Part shown: piece by piece, positions 1 through 11,373 of the stretch
How the letters are laid out: each line of letters starts with the position of its first letter
Position numbering within the stretch: the stretch's first letter is position 1
Source of the DNA: Plectosphaerella cucumerina
Taxonomy: Eukaryota; Ascomycota; Sordariomycetes; Glomerellales; Plectosphaerellaceae
DNA length: 64,000 bases
Assembly (NCBI GenBank): GCA_020746995.1
Contig: JAGPXD010000003.1
Span: 1,488,001-1,552,000 of the forward strand
Reading direction: 5' to 3'
Translations under genes and position numbers: made by a program
Notes under the pieces: generated by a model
What the model saw: the letters and a program-made list of their open reading frames with translations, nothing else
What the model was told of the DNA's origin: nothing
Databases searched by the model: none

Positions 1-641
1 TGCTCCGCGAAAAGCTCCCCGGTGTCAAGAAGGTCGTCATCTTCGATCACACAATCCGTCGCCGCGACAAGACATCACCCCGCCAGCCCGTGCAGCAAGT
101 CCACGTCGACCAGACACCCGGAGCTGCCGAGGCCCGGGTGCGCCGTCACATCGAGGACGCTAACGAGGCGGAGGCCCTCATCGCCGGCCGTTACCAGCTG
201 ATCAACGTCTGGCGGCCAATCGGCCACGCTGCCACCGATTTTCCCCTCGCTGTCGTCGACTGGCGGAGCACAAAGCCCTCGGATCTCGTTAAGGTCGACC
301 TTCTCTACCCGATTCGCGGCGAGAATGACGACGGCGATGATCGCGGCAAGGAAATTCTGCCTGATGAGTCGACCTATGAGTCGACCGACGGCTACGAGCC
401 CCGCGGCGAGACCTACTCCGTGGCCCCCAACGACGACCACAAGTTCTACTACATGAAGGACATGACACCTGAGGAGGCCATGTTCATCAAGTGCTACGAC
501 TCGAGGAGCCAGGGCCGACCTGGTGGTGCCAAGGGAGTGGCGGACCTGACGCCGCACACGGCGTTCGTGGACCCCGATACGCCGGCGGATGCCAAGGGAC
601 GGCAGAGCATCGAGGTGCGCTGCCTGGTCTTCTACGAGTAA
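1..641 (+). CDS. CmcJ/AsaB-like hydroxylase-methyltransferase family protein (3' part)
   Basis: This is the 3' end of a gene that begins before the window. The frame is open from base 3 to the TAA at 639-641, giving about 212 residues. The visible part contains VVIFDHTIRRRD, then an RRHIEDANEAEAL segment, then INVWRPIGHAATDFPLAVVD and the end FIKCYDSR...ARQSIEVRCLVFYE-like tail. This order (FDHT-IRR, RYQ-INVWRP, PLAVCD-like, LYP, Y-ML-KCYDS, HTAF-DP, R-SIEVR-L-F) is the hallmark of the fungal CmcJ/NvfI/AsaB group, often annotated as GA4 desaturase family. Members are linked to hydroxylation or desaturation in secondary metabolism, but most are uncharacterised. No partner biosynthetic genes are seen in the window, so the substrate is unknown. 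The N-terminus and any upstream intron cannot be judged. Confidence 0.8.
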   Translation, partial: LREKLPGVKKVVIFDHTIRRRDKTSPRQPVQQVHVDQTPGAAEARVRRHIEDANEAEALIAGRYQLINVWRPIGHAATDFPLAVVDWRSTKPSDLVKVDLLYPIRGENDDGDDRGKEILPDESTYESTDGYEPRGETYSVAPNDDHKFYYMKDMTPEEAMFIKCYDSRSQGRPGGAKGVADLTPHTAFVDPDTPADAKGRQSIEVRCLVFYE

Positions 642-862
642 AATTCCAAAAAGTGTAGGAACAGTAGTGACAATGAATGATGAAATGAATCAACTCGATT
701 GAGGTATTGCTTCTGGGAAATGGGTATCTATATGTGCAGAAAGCCCGCAGTGGGCTGTGTATATGCGACGAAATGAACATCGAGTTGTAAAACAGTTGCC
801 TGGGCCATCTCGGGGCCGGCTCGAGGTGGTTGCCAGGCTGAAGGCAAAGTGACGTCTACCGT

Positions 863-1771
863 CTACGTGCTGGAGTAGACTGCGACATAGGCAATCTCCA
901 TCATGCTACCGTAGCCCCCAAGGGTGGCATCGTTGGGGTTACCGGGCTGCAGGTCGTCAGCAAAGGGACCCGTCTTCCGGGGCTGTAGATTACTTACGAG
1001 AGTACCGCCAACGGCAACGTTCAGGATGAAGTACATCCCCGACTGACCGAGCGCAGCCCACGCCTTCTGGTCGCCGATGCGCTCGCCCGTAACCTGGTGG
1101 AAGGGCTTCTCGTCGAGGGACCAGGTGATGCTCTGCTGACGCCAGTCGGGGTTCGTGCGGTCAAACTGGACGCGCCACTTGCGCCAGGCTGTTTGGTCGG
1201 GCATATCTGTGGCAGCGCTGATGCCGGTGGGCGTGTTGCAGGCGCCGCCGCCGAACTTGTCGCAGTGGATGGTGCCGTGGCCCTGCGGCAGACCGTTGAT
1301 GGCCTCGAGGATGTCGATCTCGCCGCACTCGGGCCAGTTGACACCGTTGCGGATGCTCTCGCCGAGAAGCCAAAAAGCGGGCCAGATGCCCTGCTTGTTG
1401 GCCTGCTCGTTGCCGCCGAAGCGCAGCATGGACTCGGCGATTGTGACGGCGCCGTCGGCAGGGGTGAAGCCTGTCTTGGCCTCGACGCGGCCGGATGTCC
1501 ACTGGCCGTTGGCGTCTTTCCACGGCACGAGCTGGAGTGTGCCGCCGCCGGAGAGCTGGACGTTACGGCCGTCTGTGGTGTACTTCTGGACCTCATTGTT
1601 GACAGAGATCTCAGTGATGTACTCCCACTTGGAGGCGTCGACGGGCGAGCCTGCGAAGCCCTCAAACTCGTCTGAGGAGACTAGGCGGAAGCCCGGGTAT
1701 TGGGGTGCTGCCCAGGCGGCAACGAGGGCGGGGAGGACCGCAGCGGCCAGGAATGTGCTGGTGAAGTGCAT
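863..1771 (-). CDS. Secreted GH16 family endo-beta-1,3(4)-glucanase
   Basis: A single-exon gene encoding 302 residues. Residues 1-21 look like a signal peptide with a hydrophobic core (FLAAAVLPALVAA). The GH16 catalytic motif GEIDILEAING is at about 150-160, which puts the nucleophile at E151, the assisting aspartate at D153 and the acid/base at E156. The flanking WPAFWLLGE and GHGTIHC segments also match the family. The enzyme should cleave beta-1,3 or mixed beta-1,3/1,4 glucans outside the cell, either in plant walls or during remodelling of fungal glucan. It lacks a carbohydrate-binding module or GPI-type tail, so it is probably a free enzyme. Length fits the laminarinase-like members. The exact linkage preference cannot be told from sequence alone. 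The stop lies about 220 bp from the preceding convergent gene. Confidence 0.93.
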   Translation of the reverse strand: MHFTSTFLAAAVLPALVAAWAAPQYPGFRLVSSDEFEGFAGSPVDASKWEYITEISVNNEVQKYTTDGRNVQLSGGGTLQLVPWKDANGQWTSGRVEAKTGFTPADGAVTIAESMLRFGGNEQANKQGIWPAFWLLGESIRNGVNWPECGEIDILEAINGLPQGHGTIHCDKFGGGACNTPTGISAATDMPDQTAWRKWRVQFDRTNPDWRQQSITWSLDEKPFHQVTGERIGDQKAWAALGQSGMYFILNVAVGGTLVSNLQPRKTGPFADDLQPGNPNDATLGGYGSMMEIAYVAVYSST

Positions 1772-3996
1772 GATGTTTTGTGCAAAGGGGTATCTATGAT
1801 AAGGCTGGGTATGTACAGCAAAGACAGGGCGTAAGGAGTGGTGGCAAGAGCTCCAAGCTCTCGATGTCGCAACTGGGTATCAAGCAAGGGTATATGTCGT
1901 TGACCAGAACGATGCCAGACCGACTGAGCTCGGCGGTAGTGGTGGACAAAGACCGTGTTATAAAGCAAGGGGGCAGGCGATGCCGACGTGGGCAAGGACT
2001 GTCTCGAGAAAGGAACGTGTGGTTGGTGTTCAAACACAACCTCGAAAAGAAGGGGGCAAACAAAGCTCTCGAACGAACGAACGTGCGGCGGGTTTGGCAA
2101 GAGAAAAAGGTCAGACGAGGGGTCGAGGGGAAGATGGGACTGTACGCGGGCGGCGAGATATATACAGAACATGCCCAGGCTCACGCACATACAGCCAAGA
2201 AGGGTTGGGCGAGGCAGAGCAGAGGGGGCGGCCGCCAGCAATGCAATGCAAAGAGCCGCCCGGGGGAAACATCTGCATATGGCACCCCTGCCATAGACCG
2301 GGTAATGTTCTCTTTGGGCCTGCATTAAGGTCATCTTGTCAAAACATCCTGGAGGAGAACCGGACCCAAGTCCCGCAGTTGCAGTGCCGGGTCAATCTGG
2401 AAGGGGGCGGCGAATAGGGGCCACGGACGAGCGTAGATAGGGGCCAGACGGGCCGGGGGCGATTTTGCTCGAAACAGGGGCGGGCGAATCAAGAGACAGA
2501 GATGCCATGTTCTGCCCCTGACAAGGCCTCGGGAGTCCGCCCGGATGGGCACGCCACGGGGGAGAGGCGAGAGAAGAAGGTGGGTGGGCAGGAGTCGGGA
2601 TCGTGCGGCGCCAACGTCACGGGACTGACTGGAGGGCAGAGAGACGTGTCGCCGCTGGGCGTCTGGGCGCTCGCCCTCCCACTGGTGAGGATGTGGACGT
2701 GAAACGGGGACAAGTCGACAGCAAACGGCGCGCGCGCGCTCTGTTGTTTGGCTTTGAATGTGCTGTCAACGAGGCGAGCATGCGACGTGGCATGGACGTG
2801 GCTGTTCTGGGCGGGAAACAAACAGGCCCTTCAGGGAAACATGGCTGTCTGGCGTGTGGCTGTCATGTCGTTGTCGTCGATAAGACCAGGCGGTCGAAGG
2901 GACGAGGGAGTCGGGACCAGAGGGTGGCATTCGATGCGACCGCTCCCTGCGCGCGACTTCATGCGTCGACCGAACCTGTTCATCCGCCCTCGGGGAGACT
3001 GCATGAAAGATGGCAGCCCTGGGCAAGGAGAGCACAGCAAAGCAAAGCGAGCCTTGGAAAGGGGTGGCGGCCTCGGCAGGGGGTCTTGATGTTTCGTTTC
3101 ATCAACAGCACGGCCCAATGAAGGGACGGAGACGACACTCGTCCAGGGCTCAGGCCCCTGTCCGCCCAGGCGCCCTCGCATTGCGCTGGCCCCTTTGGCC
3201 CGCTGTCGGGATTGTGGTGAAGGTGCTTTCACCTTGCATTTGCGTCTGGACAGATGTGATGGGAGGGGGCCTGTTTGGCGCCCGATGTCGTGGTCATCTC
3301 TCCGCGCCGGGCACTGTCTCTGATGGTATTCAGTCCCGAGACATCAGGCCCGAGACATCGGAAGTTGGCACTTACACGGCATCTGCTGGTCTTTCCGGAC
3401 GATTGTCGATGCATCGCACGCTGCCATCTTACCTCTGTGGTATCCAGAGAGAAGAGGTGAAGCTTGGAGAAAGATTGCCATAGCTCCGACGCCGACGAGC
3501 TCTGACCACCCCTGCGCCAATCTCCCGCCCGCTTGGACGCGCCGCAAAAAGGCATGAGACACTGCCATCAGAGGGTCGTTTCGGGATGGAGGCCCTGTGC
3601 GTCCGCTGGGCGCCGCTATTCGCTAGCCGCCGAGAAACACCGCTTGCCCTGTCACCGCCGTTGTGGGAGGCTCATTGGCGGGGGCGGAGAGTGAGTAATC
3701 TGCCCCTCAGGGACCCTGCACACACGTGTCTCGCAGGTCCTGGGTCGTAGGAAAGGATCTCTGGAAACGGGCATGACTCGAGATGGCCCTTCGGAGGGAA
3801 TTTTTCTGACTTGCGTCGATGGAGTTGATTCGCGCCCGAGGTCATCTTCTGGAAGGGTTCCATCAGGGTGGTCAGATCGATCTCTCCACAAGACGATCGG
3901 GTCATGTAGATCCTCGAGTCAATTCGGTAACAAGAGACGCCAACCTGACTCCTCCTCGCGGATCACTCAGAGGAGGTTGAGGAAAGACCGGAGGCG

Positions 3997-4128
3997 TTAG
4001 GACCCTCTGGGTCGAAGAGGGAGGGAAGGAGAGCTGGTGGGCAGCTTGCGGATCAGAAGCTCCGTCGACTTCTGGTAGCGACGGATCTCACGGAGAGTGA
4101 CGGCAGCGGGCTTGTAGTGGTGTGGCTT
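3997..4128 (-). pseudogene. Histone H3 fragment (relic)
   Basis: Read on the minus strand, 4128 down to 4039 encodes 30 residues aligned to canonical H3 from about position 37 to the RKLP of the alpha1 region. The stretch [19 protein letters not shown] is identical to H3. Before it, [11 protein letters not shown] replaces KPHRYKPGTVA, so there are about four differences in 30. The bases just before it, TTCGCAG, resemble a splice acceptor. After RKLP the frame runs 13 unrelated codons to TAA at 3997. I see neither the H3 N-terminal tail upstream nor the FQRLVREIA continuation downstream. It is therefore best read as a truncated copy inside non-coding DNA. A variant gene with a distant first exon is possible but less likely. 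Confidence 0.7.
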
Positions 4129-4428
4129 CTGCGAATGGACTGATTAGTGAGATGTACAACATTGATGGCTCCGCGGGTGGGAGATCGTGGAGTGGACTGC
4201 ATGGTGGGTGGGATGGAAAGGGGGCAAGTCTGGAGGGAATGAGGCCGCTCCCAACTCGCGAGGTGGTGGCAGCGAGCGACTCAAACGATGTGAAAACTTC
4301 AGATCGCTTGTATGGAATGACAAGAAAGATGCTGACAGTGATGCAAAGCAGGGGTCCTAGGGATTGGATGACGGGTTGGGGTCTGGGGAGGGCATTCGAA
4401 GCGTGAACGCGGTTGCGTGATGGTGGCC

Positions 4429-4457
4429 GAAGAAGAAGAGAGAGAGAGAGAGAGAGA
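4429..4457. repeat. GA-rich microsatellite
   Basis: A GAA run passes into about eleven GA dinucleotides. It lies in the gene-poor region and has no visible gene association. Confidence 0.85.
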
Positions 4458-7400
4458 TTTTCAAGACGGCCCTGGCTGTTTTGGTAGGGTTTGGCTAGCC
4501 CTGCCATCGCAGTGTCAGGCCTCCCGTGACCAGCGAGGCACTCGCGAGGAAGGCACGACTGTGAGGAAGGCACGACGGCGAGGAAGGAGCTTGTATCCAC
4601 CCCATGTGAGGAAACCTGAACCCAGCATTGTGACATCGGTTGACAAGGACGAAAATTGTCCAGTCGATTCCAGGTTACAAATTTCCCACTTCTATATCGC
4701 AGCTAAGTCGCCTGCTTGGTGTCTCTCGGACTTCGTCTTGCTTCCTCGACCTGAAGTCCGCGTCCCGCCTCCAGCTTCTGAGCCTTAATCTTGCAGCCTA
4801 CTGCACTCGAAGCATTCCGACTCGAACTCCAGACACGACGAGGCGCCTAGTTGTGCATCAGGTGTCAGCGCAAGCCGTCCGTCCAGCCAACATTCAAGCC
4901 CTTCGAACTATGTCGGAGGCACTGTCTGATCCAATCGGTCCGAATTCACTGCGGGATCTGCAGTCCCTGTATGCTCTGTCTGTGTCCAACATAGGTATCC
5001 TCTGATGCATCGGCTCTGCCCAAAGCTACTCTCAGATTCTCTATCACAACTCTCGATCTCCTACTCGGCCTGCCCTGGCTGTCAACGCTCTCGACGCCTC
5101 GACTCAAGCCATGTTCTCAGCCGTCCTGCCGTTCTTTTTTGACGCGGAGTGTAAAAGCATTTACCCCATATGTAGATTCTTAGTCTACCAGTCCACCAGT
5201 CCACCACCTGGGGCTCTCGCATCGTCAGTCTCCAGGTCTACAGGCGAAAAATGGGAGAACCAAAACATGACCACCAGAACCACCAGAACCCTCGCAGCGT
5301 CATCGTAAGGTCTTGCCAAGCTATCTCTGCAAATGGCATTTCAAACCTGGAATTCGGAGTCGCACTTGTATTGCTTGTTTGTCTCAGATAGGGCAGACTA
5401 GACAGAACGTCGAGCGAAATCGGATCATGTCACTTCGTTGTACAAGTGGTGACATGTTGTGCTAGTCTTGAAATCCTGCGAGCGACATCATCGGTCAATC
5501 ACGTTCAGCACCCGGGCTACACATCAGATTGGGGGCCGCCAGTTGAACCACTTCAAGACCAGACGGCCGAGTCAAAGACTCGGAGATAGAGTCGAATGAT
5601 TACGGGCGTGAAATTAGATTCCCTAGACAGACAAGTCTGTCCGAGTTCATTCTCCACTACGCGGCATGGGTCATCGCTTGTGTCCGTCCCAGCTCTGACC
5701 GTCGAACCGAAACGCGTGATATGGAGCTCACCAATCTGAATTTTGCGAGAGGGTGGTGTCGTGGTGCCAAGTGTCCCCCAAGCAGCTCTTCGAGCAAGAC
5801 CAATGTGGTTGAGACAAGCAATCAACGGGTCCTATCACACGGGACAACCACCATTCAGATGACAAGTAACATTTCGTTGCCAATCACTTTGGCCGATTTC
5901 TCGAATCGCAAAGCTCTGGCCTGGCCTGGCCATGTCGTCTGTCGTCGTCCAGATTCAACCAACACAAGAGTGCAGGCACTGCCGGCATTCGGGACCGTCG
6001 TGAATGTTCAAATAAATCTTCGCGAGGATTAGTACTCTGATTTCAACTGGTCTCGGGGGAAAGTAGCCTCCCCGTTCCTTGTTTGTCGGAACTCAGGACA
6101 GCCAGACTCTTGGGCTTTGTGAAGTTCGCAACTCAGTGTATAGGTACTTCAAACTTATGTGTTTTGGCGTGTGCTTTCTTGTACCGGTACGACCCCTCCA
6201 TTTACCTGACAGTGCAAAGGGTTCAGGGGTAGAATACTCGTAGTAACCGTCCCGCGACACTGTAAGCCAGTCGAAACACCATGTCAATCGATGCAGTCCA
6301 CAATCAGTGACAAACCGGGTCGTTAAGTAGGTAGTGTGAACGCCAAAGCTTGATCGTGGCACGGGCTCTGGAGTCCTACCTTCGCGAGCGCAGGGCCTCC
6401 TGCAGAGAACCTCAAAGTCCAACGCATGATGCACTGCAGCCACCGGCGATGTCCATGCCAATGGCAAGGAACTCAAGTCTTCTTTTACAACACCCCAAAG
6501 TCGGGCAATACATTGACAAAACTGTTATGAGCAGGATATGACAACCTCCCACGCGATCGCCACCACCTCAGCGCCATGCTCGCACGCCAACCTGCCATTC
6601 TCGGCCAAGCACCAGTCGCCGCGCCTCGGCAGGTGGCGCCACGTTCAACGACGGAGAAGACTCTGTTCGCCGGGGTCCAGCGCCAGCACCAGCATCCCGG
6701 CAGCATCGGCCGGTCCCGACCCGGTCATTTCCCCTTGCCGGCCGGAACGCCGCGGCTGCCTTCTGGACCGTTTCAAGTTCACCACCATGCGGAACGAGCC
6801 CGCCCATCAATCTTCACTGGAGCACACCACTCTGAACTTTGACGAGTGCATCTACTGGAAGAAAGCCTTGGCCATGACGGACATCTCTCGGCGTGCAGGC
6901 TGCAAATTATGTGGCTTTGCACGTCATGCTCACACTGGGAAGGTGTCGACGTACTGGTCGTTCAGCTGGCCGCCTCGTGGCAACGCCCCTTTGCGTGCCG
7001 TGTGCCGCGCGACCAGGGGTTCGACGCCCTAGCATGCAGGGCAACAGGGGGCGGCCGATCACATGCCGCTTGGAAGCCTTCTCGAAGGACGCCCAGAAGA
7101 ACGTCGCCGCCGACGCTTTCGAGACTTTAGACCTGGCACAATCGCAGACGGCGACATTACCAGAATATGATTCGAATTGGCCTATGTCAACAGGTTGAAG
7201 CCGCTGACATACAAGACAGGCGCAAAAGCGACACAATTCTCGTCTGCAGCTCATGTCGAAGGCCCGACTCTGCCTCCACATCGAGACGGGTAATGGAGCC
7301 GGTACGCTGATCACGTCCCCGAAAGGCGTCTTCCCCGGGCTACCGGCCCACCCCCTGGCCGCTTGACAAGCAGTGGTGCTTCATGTGGCGCCTGCGGGTT

Positions 7401-7623
7401 CCACGCGAGACACATCAGGTCCGGGGCGAGGCCCCCTCGGCCACACACCACCAACCGTGCCGTCCTGATGAGAGGGGCGAAGCATGGCAGCGACGGGGGG
7501 AAAGGATGGTGGGAGCCCGTCGAACCATATATGCATTCCCTCGTCCTGAGTGTGGGCTCCGTCTTTTCTCTTCCTTGCAAAGACAGCCCGACCTGCTGCT
7601 GCGCATCATCACATCGGCACAAT

Positions 7624-9226
7624 ATGAGAACCGAGGCTCTGTGGGCCGTCGGCCTCCTGGCGAGCACGTGGCTCCGTCTCGGCGCGGCTCAGGAGACTGG
7701 TGCCATTGCCATTCCGATGGACGATATCCCGACCTGTGCGGTAAGTCTCAGTGGAGAAGCCGCCCCTTAGCATCGCACTGACAATGGATCGCACAGCACT
7801 CATGTATGATTCGTGCCGTCGAGGACTCGTCATGCGCCTCCTCGGACAAGACATGCATCTGCTCGACGGTCTCCATCGAAAACGAAGCCACACCATGCAT
7901 CAGATCTGCATGTAGCTTCAGAGATGCCCTCGGTCAGTCATTCTGCCTCTCCATCCCTTCGCTTCTAGCTCAAACTGACACCTGCAGCCGCCAAAAATGC
8001 CACCACGAGCTCCTGCGACCAGCCCATCCGGGACCGCTCCGGCCTCTACAACCGTATCTCCATCACCCTCGGCTGCATCACCGCCGTCCTCGTCGCCCTG
8101 CGCTTCTTCTTCCGCGTGCGCTTCGCCCCTTCCCCACTCGGTCTCGATGATCACTTCCTTCACCTTGCCTTCATCACGGCCCTGCCCAGCACCGTCATGA
8201 ACACCCATGGCCTCGCAGCCCACGGACTTGGCCGAGATATCTGGACCATCGACTTCCCTACCCTCATCACGTTTGCAAAGTTCTTCTACATCATGCAAAT
8301 CATGTACTTTTTGCACTTGCCGCTGCTCAAGATAGCCATGCTCCTCTTCTTCCTGCGGATCTTCCCCGAGGAGAAGTGCAAGCGGGTGCTGTGGGCAACC
8401 ATGGCGGTCAATATTCTTGGCGGCACGGCTTTCCTCGCTGGCGCAGTCCTTCAATGTGTCCCTGTCAAGTACAGCTGGGAAAAGTGGGAGGAGCCAGCGT
8501 ATGAAGGCAGCTGCGTCAACGTCAACGCCATGGGGTGGGCACACGCTGCCTTCAATATCTTGCTGGACATTTGGATGCTGGTCGTCCCGCTGACACAGAT
8601 CCGGCGGCTGCGGATGCACTGGAAGAAGAAGCTCGGCGTCATCATGATGTTTGGTGTCGGGACATTGTAAGTTCGACCACCCCCCAAGACCTCTGCTGTC
8701 ATCCACCCGGCATTAACAACAGACCCCTAGCATCACCGTCGTCAGCATCCTTCGCCTACAGTCACTCCTCCACTATGCCAATTCGGACAACCCTACCTAC
8801 GACCAATGGGCGGTGGCCAACTGGTCGACGATCGAAATCAACGTCGGCATCATGTGTGCGTGCATGCCGGCGCTGCGCGGGCTTCTGGTCCGCGTCTTCC
8901 CATACGTCTTCGGCTCAGGGGCCAGCCGGGGCCGGACCGACGAGTACGGAGCATATGGCGGCTCGCTCCCGCTCAGTTCGCACAACCTGCGGATGAACAC
9001 GGTCGTTACCTCGCGGGGCAAGGGCGGCGATGACCCTGCGGCGGGGAAGGACGCGGCGTCTAAGACGGCCGACGATGCCGATACGAGCGATGGCGCGCAA
9101 AGTCTCAAAGGAATCAAATACTCGAGATCTTTCACGGTGGAGTATGAGCAGGAAAACGACGAGTCGAGCTTGGTCATCATGCGGCCAGATGGGTCAAAGG
9201 CTAAGGGGAAAGATTCCGTGGTATGA
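7624..9226 (+). CDS. CFEM-domain 7-transmembrane (Pth11-like) receptor
   Basis: Four exons: 7624-7740, 7797-7932, 7988-8666 and 8731-9226. The three introns are 56, 55 and 64 nt with GTAAGT, GTCAGT and GTAAGT donors. The protein has a signal peptide (LWAVGLLASTWLRLGAA) followed by a CFEM domain with its eight cysteines spaced as in TCAHSC, SSC, KTCIC, PC, AC and SSC. Seven hydrophobic segments follow from about residue 105, including LGCITAVLVALRFFFR, FFYIMQIMYFLHLPLLKIAM and VNILGGTAFLAGAVLQC. A soluble C-tail of about 120 residues is rich in charged residues and serine. This is the architecture of Pth11-type receptors, which sense surface or host cues at the plasma membrane and act through G-protein/cAMP signalling in several plant pathogens. 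The ligand is unknown. It converges on the MFS gene at 9418. Confidence 0.92.
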
Positions 9227-9417
9227 ACCGAAGTCTTGGTAGTAGTATTCGTGCATTCATTCGTTTCGAACTCGAACCTGATATCATATCCCGCGCAGTG
9301 AACCCGCCAACCCGTGCGTCCTGAAAGTCCCAATTCTCCCTTTCACTTTCATGAACCATAACCCCCCCTCTCGGCCTTGTGGGCAGATCCCTACAGCCGA
9401 CCCTGGAAGTAGACAGG

Positions 9418-11373
9418 TCATCTCCTGTCCTGCTTTTCCAGCTGCTGAATCTCCTGCTTCTCGTCGACGATGGAGTCGGCACGATCGTCGACCAGGATCG
9501 GCTTGCCGGTGAGCTGGGCCCAGACAGCCTTGTGAATGGGGCGGGAGAACAGGGCGTCCATCTCCTCGAGCGAGATACCTTGAGAATGTCAGCGGCCAGA
9601 ACAGAGGGTTGTGAGAAGCAACATGAGGCTTACCCTTGGTCTCTGGGACGAAGAAGAAAGACCAGACACCCATGAGGACGAGGATGCTGCTGAAGAAGAA
9701 GTAGGCGCCGTATCCGAGGTCGGAAATCATGTAGGGCGTGGAGCGGGCGATGATGAAGGAACCAAGCCAGGTGTCAGCCGTGGTGATGGCAACGCAAAGC
9801 ATGCGGATATCGAGAGGGAAGATCTCCGAGGCGTAGGTCCAGGTGATTCCCTGCCATGTGGCGCAGATGATGAAGGCGTTGATGTAGACGCAGACCATGG
9901 CGAGATAACCCCAGCCGTTGCGAGTGACGACGCCGGCGGCGGCAGCGGCAGCCGGATCGGCCTTCATGACGTAGCCTCCGATGTACCACATGGGAATGCA
10001 TCCCAGAGCGGCGCCCCAGATGAGGCCCTTGCGACGGCCGACCTTCTCCACGACGTAGAAAGTGAAGGTGATCATGCCGAGGGTCTTTGCGATGCCGTAG
10101 AAGCCGGTGGAGAAGAGGCGGAGCGAGGTGCCCTGGATGCCGAGGGTCTCGAAGATGCGGGGCGCGTAGTAGGTGATGATGTTGACGCCGGTGAAGCTCT
10201 GTAGGAACATGAGAGCCATGCCGATGCCGAGACGGTTGCGGGTGCCCTTCTCGAAGAGCTTCTTGAACTGGGCCTTCTTGGACATGCGCATGGTGGAGCG
10301 CAGCTGGACCTGGTCGCGGATCTCGCCCATCTCACGGCGGATGTATTCGTCGTCGGGGCCCAGGCCGCGGATGAGGCACAGGATCCTCTCGCAGCCCTCG
10401 AAGTCGTCGCCACGAGCGAGCCAGCGGGGAGACTCGGGGCACCACATCATGCCGGCGAAGAGGAAGACTCCGGGGACGAGCTGCAGCGCCAGGGGAACAA
10501 CCCATTGGGCCTGAACCTCGCGGCTGATCGTCCGGTCTGGTAGATCGTCAGCAAAGGATGTCTCTCAAGGTGGTATGGTCCCATCGGCAGTGACGCCAGC
10601 GGAGAGACAAGAAGATAGGGCAACTTGCCGCAGATGTAGTTGATCCAGAAGCCCAGCATGCCACCACCCTGTGAGGCAATCTCGAAAATTCCGATAAGGC
10701 GACCACGAATGGAAGGAGGGGCGGTTTCGGCGATGTAGACAGGGACGGTAAGCGAAGATGCGCCAATGCCAAGACCAGCGATGGCGCGTCCGGCGTAGAT
10801 GAAGTTGAGGTCACCGCGAGCAGCAGTCATGAGTGTACCTCCGAGGAGGAAGACGAGTGCAGCGGCCATGACGGTCTTCTTACGGCCCCATTTCTCGGCG
10901 ATGGGGAACGTGAGGAGAGCACCGAAGAAGCAGCCGGCTTGGAATGTGCTGACGATATTGCCTTGTGCCGTGTCTCGCTGGACTTGTGTGTAGTTGATCA
11001 AGCCGAAGTCCTCCCTGAAGCTATCCAGGGCCATGGTGCCGCCGATGACGGCGGTATCGTAACCCACTACGGAACATGGTCAGCTTCTGGTACAGAGGCT
11101 CTAAAAGGAGACGATTAGGCCATTCAGAGGGCGCCGACCGCGTGCCATGGCGCGGGCCGCTCCCGTTGCTGAGTAAGCATGCGGGGGGCGCCGGGCGGGC
11201 GTGTTGGGGAAATAGGCTTGGAAAAGGCTTGGGTGGCACGGCTGGATGTCCCAACTGCTAAACTTACTGGCGAGGGCCGACATGGAGGCCACGAGGGCGA
11301 TGAGATGGATACGCCAGTTGCGCACCTCGGGAGGATCAAGCGTCCCCGACGCGTGCGTGTTGAAGCAGCCCAT
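9418..11373 (-). CDS. MFS sugar/quinate-type transporter
   Basis: Four exons on the minus strand: 11268-11373, 10629-11066, 9634-10536 and 9418-9578, giving 535 residues. The sugar-porter signatures are present in order: MGYDTAVIGG in helix 1, WGRKKT between helices 2 and 3, AGLGIG and VPVYIAETAPPSIRG in helices 4-5, PESPRWL before the central loop, FLQSFTGVNIITYYAP in helix 7, and PETKGISLEEMD after helix 12. Twelve membrane helices are expected at the plasma membrane. The family imports hexoses, pentoses or quinate with protons; the substrate cannot be decided here. Intron 2 uses a GC donor (see findings). A TATATAAG box lies about 175 bp upstream of the ATG at 11547-11554. The gene converges on the CFEM receptor. 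Confidence 0.92.

Larger units (their letters stand above)
1772..7623. other. Gene-poor region of about 5.9 kb
   Basis: Between the start of the GH16 gene and the CFEM receptor I find no open frame with protein-like composition, no consistent splice structure and no rRNA or tRNA gene. The only recognisable pieces are a histone H3 fragment at 3997-4128 and a GA-rich microsatellite at 4429-4457. The first part contains the GH16 promoter and the last few hundred bases the receptor promoter. Short frames of up to about 220 codons occur but differ in every direction and look like chance. Confidence 0.6.
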
